61,347 bases of DNA. Origin: a virus. The notes beneath the pieces were generated by a model, which worked only from the letters and a program-made list of their open reading frames with translations, was not told where the DNA came from and ran no database searches. The translations under genes and the position numbers were made by a program. Location: the IMG/VR virus record IMGVR_UViG_3300025736_000026, positions 1 through 61,347 of that record; one strand, given 5' to 3'. Below, one piece after another: positions 5,829 through 12,320 of the stretch; within the stretch, counting starts at the first letter, position 1, and the number at the start of each line of letters is the position of its first letter.

Positions 5829-5902
5829 AAGTTGACCTCCTCAACCCGGCAGCAAGCCCGGCGCCTGCATGTATTGGCGTATCATGAATAGGTGACTACA
5901 TC

Positions 5903-5972
5903 TATAGGCATATGAATATGTACATATATAGGCATATGAATATATACATATATAGGCATGCATGTATATTTG
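5903..5972. repeat. AT-rich 24-bp tandem repeat, 2.6 copies
   Basis: TATAGGCATATGAATATGTA plus CATA at 5903-5926, a near copy at 5927-5950, and a diverged third from 5951. An AT-rich array beside GC palindromes and upstream 33-bp iterons resembles the unwinding element of an origin, which is inference. Confidence 0.65.
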
Positions 5973-6117
5973 TAAGCATTGTATAATTATATGTGCATCC
6001 ATTAGGAGGCGCCTAAATAGCATTATTGAAAGTTTATGTACGAAGCTTTCTATTATTATATATATAAAAGCCTTTTAAAATCGAGTTATGAAGAATTCGC
6101 CATATGCCAAGTTTTAC

Positions 6118-6146
6118 TTGCTTTTTTGATATGTTGTATGTATATT
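6118..6146 (+). promoter_or_regulatory. sigma70-type promoter
   Basis: TTGCTT (6118-6123), 17 bp, TATATT (6141-6146), about 25 bp upstream of the 6172 gene. Shares the TTTACTTGCT...TTTTGA...TG pattern with the promoter at 4129-4157. Confidence 0.7.
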
Positions 6147-6171
6147 TATATAACGATGAAAGGAGATAGTT

Positions 6172-6249
6172 ATGTTTTTAGAATCTTTAATCTTAATAGT
6201 TTTTGTATTCGTAATTCATCATAGTCTAAAAAGTTTAAAATCATTATAA
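6172..6249 (+). CDS. 25-aa single-pass membrane peptide
   Basis: AAAGGAGATAGTT precedes ATG at 6172; TAA at 6247. Residues 2-16 (FLESLILIVFVFVI) are a membrane helix, with a short polar tail (HHSLKSLKSL). First gene after the promoter at 6118-6146. Confidence 0.55.
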   Translation: MFLESLILIVFVFVIHHSLKSLKSL

Positions 6250-6264
6250 GAAAGGAATAATTCA

Positions 6265-6357
6265 ATGGTTAGTATAATAGTATTTATAGTTGTTTGTGGA
6301 ATAGTAATATGTGGAAAACCTTCTACACAAACATATAAGGTTAAGAAATCCTTATGA
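6265..6357 (+). CDS. 30-aa single-pass membrane peptide
   Basis: AGAAAGGAA precedes ATG at 6265. Hydrophobic N-terminus (VSIIVFIVVCGIVICG) then KPSTQTYKVKKSL. Its TGA overlaps the ATG of the next gene (ATGA). Tandem mini membrane proteins may be paralogous to the 5617 peptide. Confidence 0.55.
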   Translation: MVSIIVFIVVCGIVICGKPSTQTYKVKKSL

Positions 6358-6503
6358 AACAAGTAACTAATATTCCCTTTATTACATTACAACTTTATAA
6401 CGATCAATTTGGCTCTACATTAGTAAGGCATAATTTAAGTTATTATATTTGGATAATATTCGATAAAATATATCGAATATTAGAGAGCGCTAACATTCGA
6501 TAA
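6354..6503 (+). CDS. hypothetical 49-aa protein
   Basis: ATG overlaps the TGA of the upstream peptide; TAA at 6501. The C-terminal half (SYYIWIIFDKIYRILES) is amphipathic. Its last codons contain an 11-bp inverted repeat (6455-6481), and its end overlaps the ribosome site region of the 6515 gene, so the four genes 6172-6784 form one operon. Confidence 0.6.
   Translation: MKQVTNIPFITLQLYNDQFGSTLVRHNLSYYIWIIFDKIYRILESANIR
6455..6481. promoter_or_regulatory. perfect 11-bp inverted repeat
   Basis: AATATTCGATA, AAATA, TATCGAATATT. A further ATTCGATA half-site lies at 6494-6501, just before the 6515 gene. Placement fits binding by a regulator, possibly the downstream zinc-ribbon protein itself (inference). 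Confidence 0.55.
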
Positions 6504-6805
6504 GGAGAATCATCATGATTACGAATTGCCCACATTGTAAGAAAGAGATCCAAATTTCAACGAAAGAGTTGAATGAGTATGGATTGGTTAAAGGGAGTAA
6601 AGGAGACTTTATCTCAAAGTTATTTACTTCCAAGGGTATTACCTTAACAGGTATTATCGAAAAAGTGGATACGAAGTATCCAAACGCAAATTCCATTGGG
6701 AGAATATTACGTGTTATCAATGAACTGAAGAACAAAAAGGTAATATACCAGAAAGACAATATGTATTTGTTAAACGTTAAATAATATACAAACGTAAGCG
6801 CTCTC
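6483..6805. repeat. 12-bp inverted repeats flanking the 6515 gene
   Basis: GAGAGCGCTAAC at 6483-6494 and GTAAGCGCTCTC at 6794-6805 are inverted copies matching at 11 of 12 positions, one on each side of the gene. No target-site duplication was seen, so a mobile cassette is not shown. Confidence 0.55.
6515..6784 (+). CDS. zinc-ribbon / winged-helix-like protein, copy 2
   Basis: The 89-aa product begins ITNCPHCKKEI and matches the 4219 protein along its length: CPHC, KEI, EYGLV, SKGDFI, a TKYPNANSIGRI stretch and a closing helix. ATG follows ATAAGGAGAATCATC. Unlike the first copy it uses AT-rich codons, so the two paralogues differ in expression or origin. Last gene of the 6172 operon, closed by a terminator. 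Likely a small DNA-binding regulator. Confidence 0.7.
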   Translation: MITNCPHCKKEIQISTKELNEYGLVKGSKGDFISKLFTSKGITLTGIIEKVDTKYPNANSIGRILRVINELKNKKVIYQKDNMYLLNVK

Positions 6806-6807
6806 AC

Positions 6808-6839
6808 ATATAGGGATAGACTAATGTCTATCCCTATAT
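6808..6839 (+). terminator. terminator after the 6515 gene
   Basis: ATATAGGGATAGAC, TAAT, GTCTATCCCTATAT: a perfect 14-bp stem with a 4-nt loop, followed by TATTATTATAT. The T-run is weak but the stem is long; it may act in both directions. Confidence 0.65.
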
Positions 6840-7108
6840 TATTATATGTATACATTAGAGGGGGGTTATATAATAGAAAATGAATTGAGACCTCCTAGTG
6901 CAGGTCCGGCCATACACATATCGTACAATTTTTGAAAACGGGGTGCCTCTTGCCGAAATCCACCATCGCAGGAAATAACCCCCACATATAGGGGGGTGGT
7001 CCAATTTTCCTATTACTTGGACTCCTAAGTTTTTCAAAATATCTCTTGATTTTAAGTTATATTATATAGAAATTTTAAATAGTTAATTTAAAAGGATTAC
7101 TTTATAAA
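6840..7108. other. non-coding gap before the terminase genes
   Basis: No gene seen. Contains inverted repeats ACCCCC / GGGGGT (6978-6997) and GTCCAA / TTGGAC (6999-7022), a minus-strand AGGAGGT near 6885, and an AT-rich end (TTGATT at 7046, TATATTATATAG at 7058-7069) where a promoter for the packaging operon is expected, though no pair of boxes has good spacing. Confidence 0.5.
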
Positions 7109-8422
7109 ATGGCTACCGAAGAACAAATAGAGTGCTTAGACAAAGAGATTGAATACCAAACTAACTATAAGGTAATGGGGCGCGCTAAAGGTGTTTTCAC
7201 CGAGGCGCAGTTGATAGCTGTTAAGACATATTTAGAAATGGGTTTTACAGGTTCTAAGATAGCAAAGCTTACAGGTGTTCCTCAAGATTCTGTTTACAAA
7301 TTAAACGCTGGTAAATTTGGACGTTTGCACGAAGTAGCAACGGATCCCGAACTTAAAAAACATTGGAATACAAAACGTAAGCATTTTATTGATGTAGCTT
7401 ATGAAAAAATTGAATTGATGTTAGCAGCCGTTGATGCTGATAAAGCCAAATCTGCCAATCTTAAAGATACAGTCGCTTCTATAGCAACCCTCGTACAGCA
7501 AATTGTTAATATGGTGGGAAGTACTAAACAAACAGTTGAAACGACTGAAGAGGCTGGTATAGTTAAAAACATGGCAGATAGTACTTTAGATGCGTTTATA
7601 ACTTCTGCGACAAAAACTTTAGGAGACGGCGGTGGAGTCATGCTGCGTAGAACAATCAAAAAGACCGTTGAGGAAAGCGCGGGGTTCAATGACGCCTCCG
7701 GCGCCGCAGCCAGTTTCCCTGGAGAACCCAACGATAGAGACACTGGAGAACCCAACGATAGAGACACTGGAGAACCCAACGATAGAGACACTGGAGAAGC
7801 CAGCGATAGAGACACTGGAGAACCCAACGGAGAAGCCCAGGAAAAAGCAACCGCGCTCCTCAGCACCACCCCTTCCGCCGGAGAAGCCGCTGGATACGAA
7901 TTTAGTGCAGGCGATCGAGGACATCCTAACGGGCAAGACGGAACATCTGAGCAAGAGCTTACTCGAGGACCTAGTGAGTCAGAAGCTATCAGCGGAGGAG
8001 GCGGTAGCCCAGATAGATGCTCCCCCGCCCAAGACTCTGACGCACAAAGTGGAAGCGGAGATGGAGATCGAGGAACCCACGTACTTGAAGAGCATCTACG
8101 ACCTGACGATAGAGCAGAAAGAGGGTCTAACTCGAGAGAAACAGAAGAGTCTGATACATTCGCTAAATACAAAGATGTGGAGGGCGTACAAGAAAGAGCT
8201 GGACAAGAGAACTCGTGCGCAATCACGCCGCCGAGCGAATCTGAGCTTCGGGGAACAGATAGACAAAAGTTCCGAGCCGCTGTCAAAACTGTCTCCAGTG
8301 GAGCTGGGCACCCACTTGATAAAGAACCCATCGACCCCGACTCAGACGGAAGCGGGTGCACTCCGGTTCTTGAAAATGCAGGAGACTACGAATCAAAAGC
8401 GCCTGTTAGCGCAAGCGCTTGA
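7109..8422 (+). CDS. terS: terminase small subunit-like protein (reading ends in another frame's gene)
   Basis: The first 195 residues look like a real protein: a helix-turn-helix (FTEAQLIAVKTYLEMGFTGSKIAKLTG, about 30-57, then QDSVYKL) followed by helices (LVQQIVNMVGSTKQTV), as in small terminases that bind the packaging site and recruit the large subunit. It lies directly upstream of TerL. From about 7690 the frame continues to 8422 as low-complexity GEPNDRDT repeats and G/S/D/E-rich sequence while the +1 frame becomes the well-formed TerL N-terminus. So the true C-terminus is doubtful: a long overlap, a +1 frameshift making a TerS-TerL fusion, or a base error are all possible. ATG at 7109 follows AAAAGGATTAC. 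Confidence 0.6.
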   Translation: MATEEQIECLDKEIEYQTNYKVMGRAKGVFTEAQLIAVKTYLEMGFTGSKIAKLTGVPQDSVYKLNAGKFGRLHEVATDPELKKHWNTKRKHFIDVAYEKIELMLAAVDADKAKSANLKDTVASIATLVQQIVNMVGSTKQTVETTEEAGIVKNMADSTLDAFITSATKTLGDGGGVMLRRTIKKTVEESAGFNDASGAAASFPGEPNDRDTGEPNDRDTGEPNDRDTGEASDRDTGEPNGEAQEKATALLSTTPSAGEAAGYEFSAGDRGHPNGQDGTSEQELTRGPSESEAISGGGGSPDRCSPAQDSDAQSGSGDGDRGTHVLEEHLRPDDRAERGSNSRETEESDTFAKYKDVEGVQERAGQENSCAITPPSESELRGTDRQKFRAAVKTVSSGAGHPLDKEPIDPDSDGSGCTPVLENAGDYESKAPVSASA

Positions 8423-9785
8423 TGAAAGATTAAAAAGGCAGGCCCATAATGATATCGACGCATTCTGCTTATACGTATTCGGATGGGAAAACGACTGGTT
8501 CCATCGAGAGTGGCATAAGGCTGTCGATAAAACCCCCTATACCCTTATTATCTCACCACGCGATCATGGAAAATCTTCTCAAATGTCAGTGGCCCGCGTT
8601 CTCTACGAACTCGGTAAAAACCCAAACCTCAGAGTTAAAATCGTCTCCCAAAGTGATGATAGAGCCTCCAATCTCCTCTCCGAAATTGTTGAACATATCC
8701 GTACCAATAAAAGATTACATGTCATATTTCCAGATATGCGGCCTGCACAAGGTAAACCATGGACGCAACATAAAATATATATACAAAGGCAGCTTATCTC
8801 CAAGGATCCATCTATTGAATCCCTTGGAATTCTTAGTACTGCAACCGGTGCTAGGGCAGACCTCATCGTCTTCGATGATGTTGTTGATTTCCGAAATGCA
8901 ATCCAAAATCCAAAATTACGTGATGTTGTCAAAGAAGCTTTCTTCTCTGTCTGGGTCAACCTACTCGAAGCGAGTGGAAGACTCATTTACATCTGTACAC
9001 TCTGGCATAGAGATGACTTATCACACGCACTTATTACAATGGATGCATACAATACAGTATTTTATTCAATTCCCGCAGGCAGCTTCGATCCCATCTGGGA
9101 AGAGCATTGGCCTCGAGAAGCTTTGGAAAAAAGATGTGAGGAGATAGGATTACGTGAATTCGACCGATCGTTCAGAAACATTGCTCTATCTGCAGAAGAT
9201 ACGCTCTTCAATGAGGAGTTTATCAAATCTTGCTATGTCGCTACAGAATGCCCCTCGGGACTTAAATTGTTCGCGGGAGTCGATCTCGCTGCAGGATTTG
9301 GTAAAAAGGCAAAGTACAACGTCCTCTTCACCCTCGGAGTCGATAGAATAGGCAGGAAGTGGCGTAAAGAAATTTTGAGGGGGAAATTTACTTCTCCTCA
9401 ATTTGCGAAGTTAATTATTAGTGCTTATGATAGATTACATCATCAAGTGATAATGGTTGAAAATAATGCATATCAACAAGCAATGATTGATTGGTTCGGC
9501 GAGTTAGGAAGAAAAGATGTACCCATAAAGGGATTTACGACTGGTAAGAATAAGCTGGACCTTAATATAGGTTTACCCAGTATCGCAGTAGAGTTTCAAA
9601 ATAAAGCGTGGGCGATACCGAGAGCTCAGAAACATGCTCCAACCTGTTTATGTAACGATTGTATCTGGATCAACGAGTTAACATCGTATCCAATAGGTAA
9701 AACATCCGATATCATCATGGCGCAGTGGTTGGCGCGAGAAGGTGCTCGTAAGTTTATGAATTTTGGTGGTTATGCTACATGGTAA
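7689..9785 (+). CDS. terL: terminase large subunit with long N-terminal extension
   Basis: Packaging ATPase-nuclease. Walker A SPRDHGKS and Walker B ADLIVFDD are clear; the RNase H-like nuclease shows AGVDLAAGFGKK, VIMVENNAY and a C-terminal SDIIMAQW aspartate. The ATPase core starts only about 270 residues in: before it come ENPTIETL repeats, a proline-rich stretch and a helical segment (LVQAIEDILTGKTEHLSKSL). Ordinary TerL is 450-550 aa; this is 698 aa from ATG 7689 (or 717 from GTG 7632). Neither start has a strong ribosome site (GAGGAAA is 14 nt from the ATG), which leaves room for frameshift entry from the upstream gene. The extension has GC-richer codons than the core. Confidence 0.85.
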   Translation: MTPPAPQPVSLENPTIETLENPTIETLENPTIETLEKPAIETLENPTEKPRKKQPRSSAPPLPPEKPLDTNLVQAIEDILTGKTEHLSKSLLEDLVSQKLSAEEAVAQIDAPPPKTLTHKVEAEMEIEEPTYLKSIYDLTIEQKEGLTREKQKSLIHSLNTKMWRAYKKELDKRTRAQSRRRANLSFGEQIDKSSEPLSKLSPVELGTHLIKNPSTPTQTEAGALRFLKMQETTNQKRLLAQALDERLKRQAHNDIDAFCLYVFGWENDWFHREWHKAVDKTPYTLIISPRDHGKSSQMSVARVLYELGKNPNLRVKIVSQSDDRASNLLSEIVEHIRTNKRLHVIFPDMRPAQGKPWTQHKIYIQRQLISKDPSIESLGILSTATGARADLIVFDDVVDFRNAIQNPKLRDVVKEAFFSVWVNLLEASGRLIYICTLWHRDDLSHALITMDAYNTVFYSIPAGSFDPIWEEHWPREALEKRCEEIGLREFDRSFRNIALSAEDTLFNEEFIKSCYVATECPSGLKLFAGVDLAAGFGKKAKYNVLFTLGVDRIGRKWRKEILRGKFTSPQFAKLIISAYDRLHHQVIMVENNAYQQAMIDWFGELGRKDVPIKGFTTGKNKLDLNIGLPSIAVEFQNKAWAIPRAQKHAPTCLCNDCIWINELTSYPIGKTSDIIMAQWLAREGARKFMNFGGYATW
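7719..7829. repeat. 24-bp tandem repeats in the terminase overlap
   Basis: Units CTGGAGAACCCAACGATAGA plus GACA start at 7719, 7743, 7767 and 7791, with a partial fifth at 7815. Unit length is a multiple of three, so both overlapping frames stay open: ENPTIETL in the TerL frame, GEPNDRDT in the TerS frame. Confidence 0.85.
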
Positions 9786-9809
9786 TTGTCAGTTACTTGA
9801 GGAGTGGCA

Positions 9810-10076
9810 ATGAGCATTTATAGATGGATTCAATGTAACGTGCCCGATTGGATTTTGCATATTCTTTTGGGATTTGTCTTTTTCGTTATAGGCTTTCTCG
9901 TAGGAAGTTTTAAAGGCGAAGGGACGTTTGTGGGACTTTACAGCGCTTGTCTCGGTAACTTCATCGTGGAGTTCTCTCAATGGGATGTTTTACAAAAAAC
10001 ATATAATTTTAAAGATGGCTTCGCCGATTTTGCTTTTGGAACTTTAGGCGCGTTAATTGGTTATATAATCCTTTAA
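9810..10076 (+). CDS. small VanZ-like membrane protein
   Basis: Three hydrophobic segments (WILHILLGFVFFVIGFLVG, FVGLYSACLGNF, FGTLGALIGYIIL) with an EFSQ...D...GTLGA pattern seen in VanZ-like and related small phage membrane proteins. ATG at 9810 follows GAGGAG with 5 nt spacing; the GTG at 9804 overlaps the ribosome site. Role unknown; location after TerL suggests a late gene. Confidence 0.55.
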   Translation: MSIYRWIQCNVPDWILHILLGFVFFVIGFLVGSFKGEGTFVGLYSACLGNFIVEFSQWDVLQKTYNFKDGFADFAFGTLGALIGYIIL

Positions 10077-10087
10077 GGAGGTGTATC

Positions 10088-10261
10088 ATGGACGATTATG
10101 AGCGTACTATGGAAAAGGTTCGTGGTAAGGTAAAAGGCTTGTTATCTGAGCAGTACAAGAATGCGGTTAACAAAGAGCAGGTTTTTAACACCGTGACGGA
10201 TCTTATGTTGCAGGAGGCTGGAAGCTTTACACTCCTGCAAATAATCACTGGGTTGAAATAG
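10088..10261 (+). CDS. hypothetical 57-aa protein
   Basis: AAGGAGGTGTATC precedes ATG at 10088; TAG at 10259. Helical and charged (ERTMEKVRGKVKGLLSEQY), ending in a hydrophobic helix (SFTLLQIITGLK). Twelve bases separate it from the next gene. Confidence 0.65.
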   Translation: MDDYERTMEKVRGKVKGLLSEQYKNAVNKEQVFNTVTDLMLQEAGSFTLLQIITGLK

Positions 10262-10272
10262 GGAGGCATTCA

Positions 10273-10788
10273 ATGTCTACGATCTCACAAGCTCAAGAAG
10301 CTGTTTTTCAAGGTTTATACGCGCATTTACTGACTGATTCTACTCTCGGTCCTCAGGAGAAGGCTATCAAGATTGCTGAACATCTCTATGGCGAGGAAGG
10401 CTCCGAGGATCTACGGAAAGTTATCGGCCGCGGCACACTGGCTCGTTTTACCGGGATTTCCGAATCGATCGCAACACGTATATTGAAGAGCGTTCGCGAT
10501 GGTACGACGATGGCATACGAGTCGTGTCTCAAGGGTGCCATCGCTGTGGAGGACTTTATCGAAAAGAATGACGTTACCCTACAGGTTCGGAAAGGTCTTG
10601 AGGAGCTCACGGGATCGTTAATTCCAGACATGCAGTTTCGGGATGCCCTCGGCATTTCTCCTACAATTTGGGCGCAGATACGCGAACGCTCAGAGTTCAG
10701 TATGTTTCAGGTCACTGTACGTAAAACGCTGTATTGGGCGAATCCTAAAGTCATCGATAAAGTGAGAGGAAAACTCGATTACTTATAA
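10273..10788 (+). CDS. DNA-binding-like protein beside the phosphoesterase
   Basis: A 171-aa all-helical protein. Residues 50-75 (IGRGTLARFTGISESIATRILKSV) and 118-140 (FRDALGISPTIWAQIRE) each read like helix-turn-helix units, so a two-HTH DNA-binding protein is likely. GGGAGG precedes the ATG. Codons are GC-rich. Between TerL and the metallophosphoesterase, it may take part in packaging or act as the real packaging-site binding protein. Confidence 0.5.
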   Translation: MSTISQAQEAVFQGLYAHLLTDSTLGPQEKAIKIAEHLYGEEGSEDLRKVIGRGTLARFTGISESIATRILKSVRDGTTMAYESCLKGAIAVEDFIEKNDVTLQVRKGLEELTGSLIPDMQFRDALGISPTIWAQIRERSEFSMFQVTVRKTLYWANPKVIDKVRGKLDYL

Positions 10789-10799
10789 GGAGTTAAATT

Positions 10800-11903
10800 A
10801 TGGCTGGACTAAAAGGAGTAACACCGGAACAACTTAAGAAGCAAGTTGAACCTGATCCCAAATTGCGCGCTCTCAAAGCGGAAGTTGGGGAGCTTAGAAG
10901 TACAATCGACAGACTACGGCTCGACGAGGGGCAGATTCTAGCGATGACTGATGAAATTGTCAGCCATCTCAAACCTATTCAGCCGCCCCCTCTGGTTTAC
11001 GCGCCACCTGAAGCGAAGAAGGCTGTTGAGAGCCCCATATCTCTCGTAGTGCATAATACCGACTGGCATTACGGCGAGTACCAAGATCCTGACGAAGTTG
11101 AGGGCTTCGGGAGGTTTTCACGTGAAGTTTGTAAAAATCGCATCCTTAACAAATTCGTGCCTGGGCTGGTGGATTGGACGGAGCTTCATCGAAAGAGTTA
11201 TATCGTGGATGAATGTGTGTTGTTATACACAGGCGATATGATCTCCGGAGATATCCATCAGGAGTTAAAGGTTACGAATGAAGTACCCTCCACCGTGCAA
11301 GCTGTTGAGGCTGCGTATCTTATCTGTGATCAGATTCTCATGTTAACGCCGCATTTTAAAACCGTGCGCGTAGAATTTATCATCGTCGATAACCATTCGC
11401 GTTTGACTATCAAACCCCAGGCGAAGGAAGCAGGTCTTAATAGCTTCAATTATGTTACAGCGCGCATGGTTGAAGCTCTCTTGAAGAAGGCTTCGAATGT
11501 AACATTCAATTATTACCCGACGCTACAAAAAACCGTCGCCGTGCAGAATACACAATATCTCTGTATGCACGGACATCAAATCAAAGGTTGGGCTGGTTAT
11601 CCTTACTACGGTATGGATAGACAGGTCGGTAAAGAGGCTGTTCGACGTATGCAGAAGGCCTCGGCAGGAGATATGACATGGGGAGAGGTATTCGACCTGT
11701 GGAAGACACTCCGCTTTGATAAGATGTTGATGGGACATTTTCACGCGCCTCTTAACGGACCTTGGTGGTCCGTTGGCGGCTCAGTTTCAGGTACGAGTAC
11801 TTATGATCATCAGTTTGGGCGTTATACGCCCCCGACACAGACTGCATGGTTCGTGCATCCAAAGAGGGGCGAATTCGATTGGACTGTCTTTAATTTAACA
11901 TAA
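10800..11903 (+). CDS. calcineurin-like metallophosphoesterase
   Basis: The 367-aa protein has the metal-binding motifs in order: TDWH (D-x-H, about residue 83), YTGDMISGD (about 145), DNHSR (about 200), MHGHQ (about 258) and MGHFHAP (about 317), the standard dinuclear-metal site of metallophosphoesterases. The first 60 residues form a coiled coil (LRALKAEVGELRSTIDRLR). Family members cut DNA, RNA, cyclic nucleotides or dephosphorylate proteins; phage versions next to terminases are common and unassigned. A nuclease or repair role is the best guess. Confidence 0.85.
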   Translation: MAGLKGVTPEQLKKQVEPDPKLRALKAEVGELRSTIDRLRLDEGQILAMTDEIVSHLKPIQPPPLVYAPPEAKKAVESPISLVVHNTDWHYGEYQDPDEVEGFGRFSREVCKNRILNKFVPGLVDWTELHRKSYIVDECVLLYTGDMISGDIHQELKVTNEVPSTVQAVEAAYLICDQILMLTPHFKTVRVEFIIVDNHSRLTIKPQAKEAGLNSFNYVTARMVEALLKKASNVTFNYYPTLQKTVAVQNTQYLCMHGHQIKGWAGYPYYGMDRQVGKEAVRRMQKASAGDMTWGEVFDLWKTLRFDKMLMGHFHAPLNGPWWSVGGSVSGTSTYDHQFGRYTPPTQTAWFVHPKRGEFDWTVFNLT

Positions 11904-11927
11904 TTTTCCCTCATGCGGTGCGGGCAA

Positions 11928-11987
11928 GGATGCGGCTAGAATGTTTGGTGGTAGCGACCTAATACCTACAAGCTTATAGCCGCATCC
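11928..11987. other. 11-bp inverted repeat with 38-nt loop
   Basis: GGATGCGGCTA (11928-11938) and TAGCCGCATCC (11977-11987) pair perfectly; a minor inner pairing (GGTAG / CTACC-like) is possible. It fills the gap between genes 10800 and 12009. No T-run follows, so it may be a structured leader or processing site. Confidence 0.6.
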
Positions 11988-12008
11988 ACTCTAAAAAGGA
12001 GTTTTACG

Positions 12009-12269
12009 ATGGGTAAGGTTATACGCTATGTACACCACGACATTAAAGTAGCCGTGGATGAAACCCTTAAGGGTACGCATAGAGAACAATGTCTTTGCTA
12101 TCGCTGTAGACGTTTTAAGCCCTCTAAAGGAATTTCGCGTTGGTGGCGAAATTGCTTTAGGGCTAACCTTCTTTACAAGTTCTGTGTATTATTCAGTATG
12201 ACTACTCCGGTCTTCGAATGCCCAGCAGATAAATTCGAACCGAAAATAGAGCTACAACAGATATCTTAA
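12009..12269 (+). CDS. cysteine-rich small protein
   Basis: 86 aa with CLCYRC (residues 28-33), RNC, KFC and ECPAD cysteines. The layout HREQCLCYRC...NC...C...TPVFECP matches a small uncharacterised protein common in phage and environmental genomes, probably binding zinc or an iron-sulfur cluster. AAAAAGGAG precedes the ATG. Function unknown. Confidence 0.65.
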   Translation: MGKVIRYVHHDIKVAVDETLKGTHREQCLCYRCRRFKPSKGISRWWRNCFRANLLYKFCVLFSMTTPVFECPADKFEPKIELQQIS

Positions 12270-12320
12270 AAAATCTGTGGATTTTAAATAGAAAATTTTG
12301 TATTTTATTAAGAGGAAATC

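Larger units (their letters stand above)
5068..6016. repeat. cluster of AGGCGCCT palindromes
   Basis: GGCGCC or one-base variants occur at about 5073, 5113, 5154, 5199, 5232, 5263, 5753, 5809, 5861 and 6009, in both orientations, often extended to TAGGAGGCGCCTAA or its complement. The same word is scattered in genes elsewhere but nowhere as dense. In this form the word contains GGAGG, so some copies may act as ribosome sites (5195 before the 29-aa ORF). Confidence 0.6.
5710..6117. other. non-coding repeat-rich region, right half
   Basis: About 400 bp without a supported gene: hairpins at 5721-5796, AGGCGCCT palindromes, a minus-strand GAGGAGGT (5830-5837), AT-rich 24-bp tandem repeats and TAGGAGGCGCCTAA at about 6003. 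The open frame from 6036 (62 codons) has no ribosome site and overlaps a better-supported gene. Confidence 0.5.

Noticed and set aside
5841-6023. 60-codon antisense frame with AYICIYSYAY repeats
   Set aside because: Product of the AT-rich 24-bp tandem repeats; no ribosome site.
6036-6224. 62-codon frame beginning MYEAFYYYIY
   Set aside because: No ribosome site, covers the promoter at 6118 and the better-supported 6172 gene.
6483-6805. Insertion sequence
   Set aside because: Short inverted ends but no transposase and no target duplication.
7399-8361. 320-codon antisense open frame across the terminase overlap
   Set aside because: No ribosome site, proline/serine low-complexity product, and explained by the stop-poor repeat DNA below it.
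8449-9147. 232-codon plus-strand frame inside TerL
   Set aside because: Shadow frame: TerL motifs are in the other frame and no ribosome site was seen.
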